Below are positions 39,798 to 49,149 of a DNA stretch of 64,000 nucleotides, piece after piece. The stretch comes from Streptomyces cavernae. Lineage in GTDB: Bacteria > Actinomycetota > Actinomycetes > Streptomycetales > Streptomycetaceae. Location of the stretch: assembly GCF_004023625.1 (NCBI RefSeq), contig NZ_RPDJ01000006.1, positions 1-64,000 on the forward strand, read 5' to 3'. The position numbers and the translations under genes were made by a program. Positions within the stretch are counted from its first letter, which is position 1; the number at the start of each line of letters is the position of its first letter. The notes under the pieces were generated by a model that worked only from the letters and a program-made list of their open reading frames with translations, did not search any database and was not told where the DNA came from.

Positions 39798-42700
39798 ATG
39801 TCCACGCACCCCGCCTCCGCCCCCGCGCCCGTCGGCGCCCCGTCCTTCGGTGATCTCGGCTCCCGCCTGACCGAGCTGTCCCTGCGCGACGCGCAGCGGC
39901 TCGGGCGCAGGCTCGACGGTGTGCGCCGGATCCGTAAGCCGGAGGCCCGCGCCGCCGTGCTCGCGGAGATCGAGGCGGAGGTCACCAAGGCCGAGGAACG
40001 GATCGCCCAGCGCCGCGCCCGCGTCCCGGCGGTCTCCTATCCCGAGCAGCTCCCGGTCAGCCAGAAGAAGGACGAGATCGCCGAGGCCATACGCGACAAC
40101 CAGGTCGTGATCGTGGCCGGTGAGACGGGCTCCGGCAAGACGACCCAGATCCCCAAGATCTGTGTCGAGCTGGGCCGCGGCGTCCGCGGCATGATCGGTC
40201 ACACCCAGCCCCGCCGTATCGCGGCCCGCACGGTGGCCGAGCGGGTGGCGGAGGAGCTCGACACACCGCTGGGCGAGACCGTCGGCTGGAAGGTCCGCTT
40301 CACCGACCAGGTGAACCCCGACGCGACCTTCATCAAGCTGATGACCGACGGCATCCTGCTCGCCGAGATCCAGACCGACCGCGATCTGCGCGCCTACGAC
40401 ACGATCATCATCGACGAGGCCCACGAGCGGTCCCTCAACATCGACTTCCTGCTCGGCTACCTCGCCCAGCTGCTGCCCCGGCGCCCGGACCTCAAGGTCG
40501 TCATCACCTCCGCGACCATCGACCCGGAACGCTTCTCCCGCCACTTCGGCGACGCGCCGATCGTCGAGGTCAGCGGCCGCACATACCCAGTGGAGGTCCG
40601 CTACCGGCCCCTCCTGGAGGAGGACTCCGAGGACACCGACCGCGACCAGATCACCGCGATCACGGACGCCGTCGAGGAGCTGATGGCCGAGGGCAAGGGC
40701 GACATCCTCGTCTTCCTCTCCGGCGAGCGCGAGATCCGCGACACGGCGGACGCCCTCACGAAGAAGAACTACCGCTTCACGGAGGTCCTGCCGCTCTACG
40801 CCCGGCTCTCGCACGCCGAGCAGCACCGCGTCTTCCAGCCGCACACCGGCCGCAGGATCGTCCTCGCGACGAACGTCGCCGAGACCTCCCTCACCGTCCC
40901 GGGCATCAAGTACGTCATCGACCCCGGCATGGCGCGTATCTCCCGCTACAGCCACCGGACCAAGGTCCAGCGACTGCCCATCGAGGCGATCTCGCAGGCC
41001 AGTGCCAACCAGCGCAAGGGCCGCTGCGGCCGCACGTCCGACGGCATCTGCATCCGCCTGTACTCCGAGGACGACTTCAACGCCCGTCCGGAGTTCACAG
41101 ACGCGGAGATCCTGCGGACGAACCTCGCCTCCGTCATCCTGCAGATGACCGCGGCAGGCCTCGGCGACATCGAGAAGTTCCCCTTCATCGACCCGCCGGA
41201 CCACCGCAACATCCGGGACGGCGTCCAACTCCTCCAGGAGCTCGGCGCCCTGGACCCGGCGCAGCAGGACACCCGCAAGCGGCTCACGCAGACCGGGCGC
41301 AAGCTCGCCCAGCTTCCCGTCGACCCCCGGCTGGCCCGTATGGTCCTGGAGGCCGACGGGAACGGCTGTGTGCGCGAGGTCATGGTGATCGCCGCCGCGC
41401 TCTCCATCCAGGACCCGCGCGAACGCCCCGCCGACAAGCAGACCCAGGCGGACCAGCAGCACGCCCGCTTCAAGGACGAGACCAGCGACTTCCTCGCGTA
41501 CCTCAACCTGTGGCGGTACATCCGCGAGCAGCAGCGCGAGCGCGGTTCGTCGTCCTTCCGCCGCATGTGCAAGCAGGAGTACCTGAACTTCCTGCGGATC
41601 CGCGAGTGGCAGGACATCTACACCCAGCTCCGCACGGTCGCCAAGCAGATGGGCATCCACCTCAACGAGGACGACGCGCCGGCCGACCGTATCCACGTCT
41701 CCCTCCTCGCGGGCCTCCTCTCCCACATCGGGATGAAGGACATCAAGGACTCCGGCGGGGACGGCGGCAAGAACACGTCGAGGAACGAGTACCTGGGCGC
41801 CCGCAACGCCAAGTTCGCGATCTTCCCGGGTTCGGCGCTGTTCAAGAAGCCGCCGCGGTTCGTGATGTCGGCCGAGCTCGTGGAGACGTCCCGGCTCTGG
41901 GCGCGGGTCAACGCGAAGATCGAGCCCGAGTGGGTCGAGCCGCTCGCCGGGCACCTGCTCAAGCGCACGTACAGCGAGCCGCACTGGGAGAAGGACCAGG
42001 CGGCCGTGATGGCGTACGAGAAGGTGACGCTGTACGGCGTCCCGATCGTCGCCCAGCGGAAGGTGAACTACGGCCGTATCGACCCGGAGACCAGTCGCGA
42101 GCTTTTCATTCGCAACGCCCTGGTCGAGGGGGACTGGCGGACGCACCACAAGTTCTTCGCCGACAACCGCAGGCTCCTGACCGAGGTCGAGGAGCTCGAG
42201 CACCGTGCCCGCCGACGGGACATCCTCGTCGACGACGAGACGCTGTTCGACTTCTACGACCAGCGGGTCCCCGAACACGTGGTCTCCGGCGCCCACTTCG
42301 ACTCCTGGTGGAAGCACAAGCGCCGCGAGGAACCCGAACTCCTCGACTTCGAACGGTCGATGCTCATCAACGAGCGGGCCGGTGCGGTGACGAAGGACGA
42401 CTACCCGGACTCCTGGCGCCAGGGCCGGCTGAAGTTCCGCGTCACGTACCAGTTCGAGCCGGGCGCGGACGCCGACGGGGTGACCGTCCACATCCCGCTC
42501 CAGGTCCTCAACCAGGTCACGGACGAGGGTTTCGACTGGCAGATCCCCGGCCTGCGGGAGGAACTCGTCACGGAGCTGATCCGCTCCCTGCCGAAGCCGA
42601 TCCGCCGCAACTACGTACCGGCACCGAACTTCGCCAAGGCCTTCCTTCAGCAGGCGGAGCCCTCGGATGAGCCGCTGACCACGGCCATGGCGCGTGAGCT

Positions 42701-43790
42701 GAAACGCATGGTCGGAGTCCCGTTCACGGCCGAGGACTTCGACTGGTCGAAGATCCCCGACCACCTGACGATCACCTTCCGGATCATTGACGAGCGGCGC
42801 CGCAAGCTGGCCGAGGACAAGGACCTGGAGACGCTGCGGCTCAAGCTGAAGCCGAGGGCCCGCGAGGCGCTCTCACAGGCCGCGGCGGCGACGGCGGAAC
42901 GGCAGGGCGGGGAGTCCCTGGAGCGAACGGGGCTGACCGACTGGACGATCGGCTCGCTCACCCGCGTCTTCGAGACCCGCCGGGCCGGCCAGCCCGTCAA
43001 GGCGTTCCCGGCACTGGTGGACGACGGCGACACGGTCTCCGTACGCCTCTTCGACTCGGAGGCCGAGCAGACCGAGGCGATGTGGCAGGGCACCCGCCGC
43101 CTCATCCTGCGGAACATCCCGGTGAACCCGGCCAAGTTCGCGTCGGAGAAGCTGACGAACGCCCAGAAGCTGGCTCTTTCCGCCAATCCGCACGGTTCGG
43201 TCCAGGCACTGTTCGACGACTGCGCGATGGCCGCGGCGGACAAGCTGATCGCAGACTTCGGCGGACCGGCGTGGGACGAGGAGTCGTACCGGAAGCTGTA
43301 CGACAAGGTCCGCGCGGAGATCGTCGACACGACGGTCCGGGCGGTCGGGCAGGTCCAGCAGGTGCTGGCCGCCTGGCAGGCGTGCGAGCGCCGGTGGAAG
43401 TCGGTGCGCAGCCCGGCCCTGCTGCCCAACCTCACGGATGTGCGCACCCAGCTGGACGCCCTGGTGAAGCCCGGTTTCGTCACCGCGTCCGGGCTGCGCC
43501 GCCTGCCCGACCTCATGCGCTACCTGGTCGCCGCGGACCGCCGGCTGCAGCAGATGCCGACGGGCGTCCAGCGGGACACCACCCGCATGGAGAAGGTCCA
43601 CGAGATGCAGGACGAGTACGCCTGGCTGCTGGAGCAGTTGCCGCAGGGCAGGCCCGTGCCGCAGCAGGTGCTGGACATCCGCTGGATGATCGAGGAGCTC
43701 CGGGTCAGCTATTTCGCCCATGCGTTGGGCACGGCGTACCCGGTCTCCGACAAGCGGATCGTGAAGGCGATCGACGCGGCCGTTCCGTAA
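39798..43790 (+). CDS. hrpA: DEAH-box ATP-dependent RNA helicase HrpA
   Basis: A 1330-residue superfamily 2 helicase. Walker A is VAGETGSGKTTQIPK (about 105-120), the DEAH box is IIDEAHERS (about 205), the SAT motif is TSATIDPER, and helicase motif VI is QRKGRCGRTSDG. The HA2 and OB-fold regions and the long C-terminal HrpA extension (about 750-1330) follow. HrpA-like enzymes resolve stalled or collided ribosomes and structured mRNA in bacteria. Length fits HrpA (1300). Start ATG 39798 has AGGTGAGATCC upstream. The gene lies between two identical tRNA-Asp genes. Corresponds to SCO4092. Confidence 0.95.
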   Translation: MSTHPASAPAPVGAPSFGDLGSRLTELSLRDAQRLGRRLDGVRRIRKPEARAAVLAEIEAEVTKAEERIAQRRARVPAVSYPEQLPVSQKKDEIAEAIRDNQVVIVAGETGSGKTTQIPKICVELGRGVRGMIGHTQPRRIAARTVAERVAEELDTPLGETVGWKVRFTDQVNPDATFIKLMTDGILLAEIQTDRDLRAYDTIIIDEAHERSLNIDFLLGYLAQLLPRRPDLKVVITSATIDPERFSRHFGDAPIVEVSGRTYPVEVRYRPLLEEDSEDTDRDQITAITDAVEELMAEGKGDILVFLSGEREIRDTADALTKKNYRFTEVLPLYARLSHAEQHRVFQPHTGRRIVLATNVAETSLTVPGIKYVIDPGMARISRYSHRTKVQRLPIEAISQASANQRKGRCGRTSDGICIRLYSEDDFNARPEFTDAEILRTNLASVILQMTAAGLGDIEKFPFIDPPDHRNIRDGVQLLQELGALDPAQQDTRKRLTQTGRKLAQLPVDPRLARMVLEADGNGCVREVMVIAAALSIQDPRERPADKQTQADQQHARFKDETSDFLAYLNLWRYIREQQRERGSSSFRRMCKQEYLNFLRIREWQDIYTQLRTVAKQMGIHLNEDDAPADRIHVSLLAGLLSHIGMKDIKDSGGDGGKNTSRNEYLGARNAKFAIFPGSALFKKPPRFVMSAELVETSRLWARVNAKIEPEWVEPLAGHLLKRTYSEPHWEKDQAAVMAYEKVTLYGVPIVAQRKVNYGRIDPETSRELFIRNALVEGDWRTHHKFFADNRRLLTEVEELEHRARRRDILVDDETLFDFYDQRVPEHVVSGAHFDSWWKHKRREEPELLDFERSMLINERAGAVTKDDYPDSWRQGRLKFRVTYQFEPGADADGVTVHIPLQVLNQVTDEGFDWQIPGLREELVTELIRSLPKPIRRNYVPAPNFAKAFLQQAEPSDEPLTTAMARELKRMVGVPFTAEDFDWSKIPDHLTITFRIIDERRRKLAEDKDLETLRLKLKPRAREALSQAAAATAERQGGESLERTGLTDWTIGSLTRVFETRRAGQPVKAFPALVDDGDTVSVRLFDSEAEQTEAMWQGTRRLILRNIPVNPAKFASEKLTNAQKLALSANPHGSVQALFDDCAMAAADKLIADFGGPAWDEESYRKLYDKVRAEIVDTTVRAVGQVQQVLAAWQACERRWKSVRSPALLPNLTDVRTQLDALVKPGFVTASGLRRLPDLMRYLVAADRRLQQMPTGVQRDTTRMEKVHEMQDEYAWLLEQLPQGRPVPQQVLDIRWMIEELRVSYFAHALGTAYPVSDKRIVKAIDAAVP

Positions 43791-43909
43791 CAGGCCCGGC
43801 ACGCTAAGTGAGTTCGACCGCCGGGCCCACCCTCCTGTACAGTCTCTTCTCGCAGCCCAGCGCACGCGGTATCCAATATGCGAGTCCGTCGCGCGGGGCC
43901 GCGAAACCA

Positions 43910-43984
43910 GGTCCTGTGGAGCAGTTTGGAGTGCTCGCCACCCTGTCAAGGTGGAGGCCGCGGGTTCAAATCCCGTCAGGACCG
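43910..43984 (+). tRNA. tRNA-Asp (GUC), copy 2
   Basis: Sequence identical to 38449-38523. Located 120 bases after the hrpA stop. Confidence 0.95.
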
Positions 43985-43995
43985 CAGCACATGAG

Positions 43996-44021
43996 GGGCC
44001 CGCATCCGAGGATGCGGGCCC
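43996..44021 (+). terminator. Terminator of tRNA-Asp copy 2
   Basis: A near-perfect 12-bp stem GGGCCCGCATCC / GGATGCGGGCCC with a very short loop, 11 bases after the tRNA. Confidence 0.75.
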
Positions 44022-44216
44022 TGCTTCGTTTCCGGCTCTTCGTCGCGGCAGTCCGCGCCCCGGAAACCCCAGCCGTCAAGACCGCCTCCCCTGGCCACCC
44101 GGGGACCGGTCCGGCCACATCACGGCCGGGCCAATAACGGTCGGCGGCCCTTGACGACGTCACATTCCCCCGGTACTTCAGAACTCCAGGGCTTCCGACC
44201 CCTCCTGGAGGTGGCT

Positions 44217-44405
44217 ATGCCGGCGTCCGCTAGGCACGCGACGCGGGCTCTGCTCCGCGCCCACCTGTCGGCCGCTTCCGGGTACCGCCATCTGACGCGG
44301 CACTGCCCCATCTGCCACCAGCTCTTACGGCTGGCCCTGGAGCCCGTACAAGGCGCTCCAGAGGCCTCCGACGCCCCCGAAGGCGAAACTCCCCCCAAGG
44401 GATGA
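44217..44405 (+). CDS. Small conserved protein with CxxC (DUF6274-like)
   Basis: A 62-residue protein starting at ATG 44217, ideally spaced after GGAGGTGGCT. It has HCPICHQLLRLAL in the middle, a CxxC motif with neighbouring histidines that may bind a metal ion. Recalled to be conserved in Streptomyces next to bldC (DUF6274-like), but no function is known. The C-terminal third is acidic and Pro/Glu-rich. Confidence 0.8.
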   Translation: MPASARHATRALLRAHLSAASGYRHLTRHCPICHQLLRLALEPVQGAPEASDAPEGETPPKG

Positions 44406-44962
44406 CCAAGGGCTTGCCAACACGCCTGTGGGCGCGCGCTCTTGGGTGCATGCTCACCCTGCTCACTGCCGTACGTGACACCTTCGGCGACCGCAGGCAG
44501 CCGCGCTCCTAGCGCAGGGACTTCATCGCCATCAAGGTCCGAAGCGTGTGACGGGTGTCACCAAAACTATCGCGATGAGTACCTCGCTTACGGATGCCCT
44601 ACAACGGGTCAATTTAATATGTGCAATTGCACCAGCTCCGGAGGTGTTTCACAGAAGCTTCGGCCCGCCTCCGCAGCCCCTGCGAGAGCCTTCACAGTGG
44701 AGCCCCAAGGCCCCGCGCGAGGGCCTCAACTCCCTTGATCCACAGCGCGATCGACCCCTTCGGCACGGCCGGCGCGACCCTTGGGCGGGCATAAAAAGAT
44801 CGCGCTGGACCCGGCGGAGTCCAGCGCGATCGACGACGCACCCATGTCTCAGATGCCCGGGCGGGGACCCTGTTGGGGCAGGATCCGCGTCGTGTGGAGC
44901 TGTGGTGTCGGGCGGCTCCCTAAGTGGGGGACCTGGGGATATGCCCGACGGATATGCAGTTG
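44406..44962. other. Gap between DUF6274-like gene and bldC
   Basis: A 557-base gene-free stretch holding the bldC terminator (44798-44831) and a patch around 44605-44632 that is AT-rich for this genome with the exact palindrome GTGCAATTGCAC (44621-44632). No believable reading frame is present. Confidence 0.5.
44798..44831 (-). terminator. bldC terminator
   Basis: 13-bp perfect stem GATCGCGCTGGAC / GTCCAGCGCGATC with an 8-base loop. Read on the minus strand it is followed by five T (complement of 44793-44797), a canonical intrinsic terminator. Confidence 0.9.
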
Positions 44963-45169
44963 TCAGGCCTCGCTGCGCTGCTGCGGAATGCCCGCGAGCA
45001 GAGCGCGGACCTCCGCCTCGCGGTAGCGGCGGTGCCCGCCGAGCGTGCGGATGGACGTGAGCTTTCCGGCCTTCGCCCACCGCGTGACCGTCTTGGGGTC
45101 GACGCGGAACATGGTGGCGACCTCAGCCGGGGTCAGCAGCGGCTCGGCATCAGGGGTGCGAGCGGTCAT
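44963..45169 (-). CDS. bldC: BldC, developmental MerR-like DNA-binding protein
   Basis: A 68-residue single-domain protein, essentially only the MerR-type winged helix-turn-helix (LLTPAEVATMFRVDPKTVTR) followed by WAKAGKLTS and GGHRRYREAEVR. BldC keeps Streptomyces in vegetative growth by binding AT-rich direct repeats as asymmetric head-to-tail oligomers at sporulation genes; it has no effector domain. Sequence and length match the known S. coelicolor BldC (68 aa). Start ATG at 45169 follows GAGGAGG. Confidence 0.97.
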   Translation of the reverse strand: MTARTPDAEPLLTPAEVATMFRVDPKTVTRWAKAGKLTSIRTLGGHRRYREAEVRALLAGIPQQRSEA

Positions 45170-45185
45170 GAGCGGCCTCCTCGGG

Positions 45186-45207
45186 AGAACCGAACCTTCT
45201 CGGTTCT
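45186..45207 (-). promoter_or_regulatory. Inverted repeat in the bldC 5' UTR
   Basis: AGAACCGA, 6-base loop, TCGGTTCT (8-bp arms), 17 bases upstream of the start codon, just before the Shine-Dalgarno. It may form a leader hairpin or be a regulator site. Confidence 0.5.
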
Positions 45208-46279
45208 TTCCTCTAAATTCTGCACCTTGACCCGCGTTGCCCGAAATGGTGGACGCGGGTCGAGTCGGTTATAGGACGAACGGCTTGTCCTCGGCACTAC
45301 AACTACACCATCTGTCCAGCCGCGTCGGCCAAACCGATGGAATTGCCCTCCCAGGTGTTCATCAGCGACGGAAGCCGATGGACCATGCCATAGCGGACAG
45401 TCACGTCACTGTGACGAACAGTCACAGGGCGATCAGGAGTCACAGGACCCCCCATAGCGTGCAATGCTGAGATTCCGCCCAAACGTGGACGGAAGGAGCC
45501 CTCCCCGGACTCCTTGTCCTATTTTGGCACGAGGAGGGGCCTTAGGCGCAAGGTACTTGTAAGTGCGTTCCGTCACGCTTGCACCTATAGGCCCGGATCG
45601 GGGATCTACGTCCCCTGGTGAGGGGTCTCCGGTAAGAGATGACCGTACGTCAGTTCGCGCGCGGATGACAGCGATGTCGGCAAACGCTTTCAGAGAACTG
45701 GATCTCCCACCCCCAACGCCCCACCTCAAACCCGGAGTTGACCGCCCCACTCCCCACGACGGTCACCCCCCAAAACCGCCTGACACACCGCGCCGTCCGC
45801 AGGGGCCCACGACCGGCAGCCGCCATCCGACGCAAGGGGCCGCGCCGGGTTCTCCGCCCACAGCGGCTGGCGCTCGGGTCACACAGACCCCACAGGAAAC
45901 ATGCATCGCGCCAGACCGAGGACGGAGAAACCGGCACGGCCCCGCCCCAAGAACAGGCACAGGCGCACAAGATCAGCCATCACCGGCCCGCAGAACCAGC
46001 GCGAGCCGACCCACGACCCGGCACAGGCACGGGCACAGGCACAGGCACACGCTCAGCCACCCACGCGTCGCACACACATGGCTCACAGCCCAGCGCGAGC
46101 ACCGCCCACAACCCGGCGCAGGCACCCACGCGGAGCCACAGCACCCACCCACGAATCGCACACGCACACATGGCTCACGGCACCAGCGCGAGCCCCACCC
46201 ACGACCCGGCACAGGCACCCACGCTCAGCCACCCCCGAGCCGCACACGCCACCATCACGGCGCCCACGGCCCGGCCCGG
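45208..46279. repeat. CA-rich intergenic field with 3 degenerate long repeats
   Basis: More than 1 kb without a gene. About 45980-46225 contains three imperfect units of roughly 60-70 bases, one about every 85 bases. Each carries CCAGCGCGAGC, then ACCCACGACCCGGCACAGGCACC (variants), with CACACATGGCTCAC before two of them. Nearby sequence is CACAGG/CACACG-rich. bldC promoter elements must be at 45210-45400; I cannot point to them with confidence. Confidence 0.6.
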
Positions 46280-47122
46280 CTAATTGGCGGACCGCCGCTC
46301 CCGGACCCCCCGCCACCGCTCCACCAGCCGCCCGTACGCCTCCCCGGCCCCCGCCCCGTCCCCGGTGCGGAGCGCCTCGATGCCCTCGGAAACGTCCGCC
46401 GCCGAGTGGTCGCCGTCGAGTTCCTCGGGCGGCAGTACGTGCACCAGGCCGCCGTAGTCGAGCTCCACCAGCGACCGCGGGTGGAACTCCTCCAGCCAGC
46501 GCCCCACGTCCAGCAGGCCGTCAACCAGCGGCCCCTCGTCGATGGTCTCCCGCAGGGTCCTGAGGCCCCGTGCCACCCGCCGTCGGGCCTGCACCATCGG
46601 GGTGCGGTAGCGCAGGACAGGAGGCGCGTCCGGGGATCCCTTCTCGTACTGGCGCTCGTCGTCCGAGACGAGGACGAACCAGTTCAGCGGCACCTGCCAG
46701 GTCGCCGTGCGGATCCATGGCCGGGCATCCGGATTGCGGGCCATCCAGCGCTCGTAGTCCTGCGCGGCCTGCCGGCGCACCACGGGCGGCAGCACCGCGT
46801 CCAGGACCGGCGCCGGCAGCTCCTCCGCGAGGTCACCGAGGGCCTGCCAGCCGCGCAGCCGGGTGCGCCAGGGGCAGACGCACAGCACGCCGTCCACGTC
46901 CGCCACGAAGGCGTCGTCGCTCTCGTGGACCGGTACGGGCACCGGCGGGGTGGGGAGCAGGTCGGCGAGGGAGCGGCGCAGCTCGTCCTGGTAGGAGGGG
47001 CGGCCGTCGCGGCGGGCGTAGCGGGCCCAGTGGCTGCGCTCCGGCTCGGGGAAGGCGGCCAGTGGTTCGTACACGCGGAGGTAGGACGCGTACGGGACGA
47101 TCACCGAGGACACCTTGGGCAC
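46280..47122 (-). CDS. Conserved actinobacterial protein, function unknown
   Basis: A 280-residue cytoplasmic protein conserved next to vdh (SCO4090-like, from memory). It opens VPKVSSVIVPYASYLRVYEPLA and is rich in Trp and aromatic residues (WARYARRDGRPSYQD, CVCPWRTRLRGWQAL). The C-terminal half carries EEFHPRSLVELDYGG and is mostly helical. No catalytic motif is recognised. Start GTG 47122 follows GGGAGGGAGCAGG. It is divergent from vdh over a 276-base gap. Confidence 0.8.
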   Translation of the reverse strand: MPKVSSVIVPYASYLRVYEPLAAFPEPERSHWARYARRDGRPSYQDELRRSLADLLPTPPVPVPVHESDDAFVADVDGVLCVCPWRTRLRGWQALGDLAEELPAPVLDAVLPPVVRRQAAQDYERWMARNPDARPWIRTATWQVPLNWFVLVSDDERQYEKGSPDAPPVLRYRTPMVQARRRVARGLRTLRETIDEGPLVDGLLDVGRWLEEFHPRSLVELDYGGLVHVLPPEELDGDHSAADVSEGIEALRTGDGAGAGEAYGRLVERWRGVRERRSAN

Positions 47123-47398
47123 GCCTGCTCCCTCCCCCGCGAGCCGACGGGAAAACCCCTGGGGCCTGCCGACCGGGACTCGGGTGGACCAGGCCCGCGG
47201 ACCACAGGAGCCGACCACGCGGGAGACACCGAACAGGGAAATCGTCCCACGGCGCCCCCGCACGAGAAGGTGATCCTGAACACTGCACGGACGGCGGTGA
47301 CCCGGTGGCTCGAAACAGCTCTAATCTCGGACCACGGAGGCCCGCCACCCGTACGGGACCCCGCTTCAACCGCCGACACTCAACCGGGAGTCACCACC

Positions 47399-48496
47399 GT
47401 GACCGACGTAACCGGCGCACCTGCTGATGTACTGCACACCCTCTTCCGCTCGGACCAGGGTGGCCATGAGCAAGTCGTGCTCTGCCAGGACAGGCCCAGT
47501 GGCCTGAAGGCCGTGATCGCCATCCACTCCACCGCCCTGGGCCCCGCGCTCGGCGGTACGCGCTTCTACCCGTACGCGAACGAGGACGAGGCCGTCGCCG
47601 ACGCGCTCAACCTCTCCCGCGGGATGTCGTACAAGAACGCCATGGCCGGCCTCGACCACGGCGGCGGCAAGGCGGTGATCATCGGGGACCCCGAGCGGAT
47701 CAAGACGGAGGAGCTGCTGCTCGCCTACGGCAGGGCCGTGGCCTCGCTGGGCGGCAGGTACGTCACCGCGTGCGACGTCGGCACGTACGTGGCGGACATG
47801 GACGTCGTGGCCCGCGAGTGCCGCTGGACGACCGGGCGCTCCCCGGAGAACGGCGGCGCCGGTGACTCCTCGGTGCTGACGGCGTACGGCGTCTTCCAGG
47901 GCATGCGCGCCTCCGCGCAGCACCTGTGGGGCGACCCGACGCTGCGCGGCCGCAAGGTGGGCATCGCGGGCGTCGGCAAGGTCGGCCATCACCTCGTGGA
48001 GCACCTGCGGGCGGACGGCGCCGAGGTCGTGATCACGGACGTCCGGGAGGAGTCAGTGCGGCGGATCCTGGACCGGCACCCGACCGGGGTCACCGCGGTG
48101 GCGGACACCGAGGCGCTGATCCGGGTCGAGGGCCTGGACGTGTACGCACCGTGTGCCCTCGGCGGCGCCCTGAACGACACTTCGGTGCCGGCGCTCACCG
48201 CGCGGATCGTGTGCGGTGCGGCCAACAACCAGCTGGCCCACCCGGGTGTGGAGAAGGACCTCGCCGACCGCGGGATCCTGTACGCGCCGGACTACGTGGT
48301 CAACGCGGGCGGGGTGATCCAGGTCGCCGACGAACTGCACGGCTTCGACTTCGAGCGGTGCCGGGCGAAGGCCGCGAAGATCTTCGACACCACGCTGGGA
48401 ATCTTCGCACGTGCGAAGGAAGACGGGATTCCGCCGGCCGCCGCGGCCGACCGGATCGCCGAGCAGCGGATGGCCGAAGCCCGCTCTGCCCGCTGA
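47399..48496 (+). CDS. vdh: Valine (branched-chain amino acid) dehydrogenase
   Basis: A 365-residue NAD-dependent enzyme that deaminates L-valine and other branched-chain amino acids to 2-oxo acids, giving precursors for branched fatty acids and macrolides. The Glu/Leu/Phe/Val dehydrogenase catalytic Lys is in LDHGGGKAVIIGD (about residue 90), and the NAD-binding turn is VGIAGVGKVGHHLVEHL. Sequence matches the known Streptomyces Vdh. GTG at 47399 follows GGGAG; long upstream readthrough in this frame is not coding. Confidence 0.97.
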   Translation: MTDVTGAPADVLHTLFRSDQGGHEQVVLCQDRPSGLKAVIAIHSTALGPALGGTRFYPYANEDEAVADALNLSRGMSYKNAMAGLDHGGGKAVIIGDPERIKTEELLLAYGRAVASLGGRYVTACDVGTYVADMDVVARECRWTTGRSPENGGAGDSSVLTAYGVFQGMRASAQHLWGDPTLRGRKVGIAGVGKVGHHLVEHLRADGAEVVITDVREESVRRILDRHPTGVTAVADTEALIRVEGLDVYAPCALGGALNDTSVPALTARIVCGAANNQLAHPGVEKDLADRGILYAPDYVVNAGGVIQVADELHGFDFERCRAKAAKIFDTTLGIFARAKEDGIPPAAAADRIAEQRMAEARSAR

Positions 48497-48515
48497 GGGC
48501 GACGCGGTTGACAGG

Positions 48516-48565
48516 GACCCGTCGGCGGGCGAATGGGAGCTAACTCTCACTCCCGTCGGCGGGTC
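48516..48565 (+). terminator. Terminator-like hairpin after vdh
   Basis: GACCCGTCGGCGGG and CCCGTCGGCGGGTC (a near-complement with G-T wobbles) 22 bases apart. It lies 20 bases after the vdh stop. Confidence 0.55.
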
Positions 48566-48785
48566 GCCGCCGAGAAGAGGTTAAAATCGCGGTTGACCAG
48601 CGGGGACAGGGCTCCTCGCCGGTTCTGGGCGGAGGCACGTCCTGCGGGCGACGTACCGTAGGGGCGTGGGCTCAGGTACCGTGGAAGCCCTACGGAGCGG
48701 CCTCTCCACGGAGAGCCCGTTCCGGATCATGAACGCGTGTCAAGACTCTGGGGCCGTCGAGCCCCGTCACCGAGGGGGTCGAGCC

Positions 48786-49046
48786 ATGGGGCGCGGCCGG
48801 GCCAAGGCCAAGCAGACGAAGGTCGCCCGCCAGCTGAAGTACAACAGCGGTGGGACTGACCTGTCGCGTCTGGCCAATGAACTGGGCGCATCGACTTCGA
48901 GCCAGCCGCCGAATGGCGAGCCGTTCGAGGACGACGACGAAGACGAAGACAACCCGTACGCGCGGTACGCGGATCTTTACAACGACGACGAGGACGAGGA
49001 CGACGAGTCCGATCCCTCGTCGCATCAGCGGCGCCGCGGCGCTTGA
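48786..49046 (+). CDS. DUF3073 protein
   Basis: An 86-residue actinobacterial protein. N-terminal half is basic (GRGRAKAKQTKVARQLKYNS), followed by DLSRLANELG; the C-terminal half is strongly acidic (DDDDEDED and DDEDEDDESD). This polarity is typical of DUF3073. Function unknown; possibly nucleic-acid or ribosome-associated. Start ATG 48786 follows GAGGGGG. Confidence 0.9.
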   Translation: MGRGRAKAKQTKVARQLKYNSGGTDLSRLANELGASTSSQPPNGEPFEDDDEDEDNPYARYADLYNDDEDEDDESDPSSHQRRRGA

Positions 49047-49088
49047 CCGCGCGTTCCTGGCAGTTCATTCAGCGGCTGCGACAACCTC

Positions 49089-49119
49089 ACCCGGTCCGGG
49101 GCCCAGCGCCGGACCGGGT
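49089..49119. terminator. Bidirectional terminator, DUF3073 / purM
   Basis: ACCCGGTCCG ... CGGACCGGGT, 10-bp stem with T residues after it, placed between the convergent DUF3073 and purM genes. Confidence 0.8.
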
Positions 49120-49149
49120 TTCATGCTGCCATGTGCTCCGTCTGCGGTC

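Noticed and set aside
39765..42764. 999-codon open frame antisense to hrpA
   Set aside because: GC-rich third positions leave such shadow frames open; the composition is Val/Arg/Leu/Gly without any conserved motif, and hrpA is certain.
45563..47398. N-terminal extension of Vdh by more than 600 codons
   Set aside because: The extension is low-complexity readthrough of the intergenic repeats and of the opposite-strand gene; GTG 47399 has a good ribosome site and matches known Vdh.
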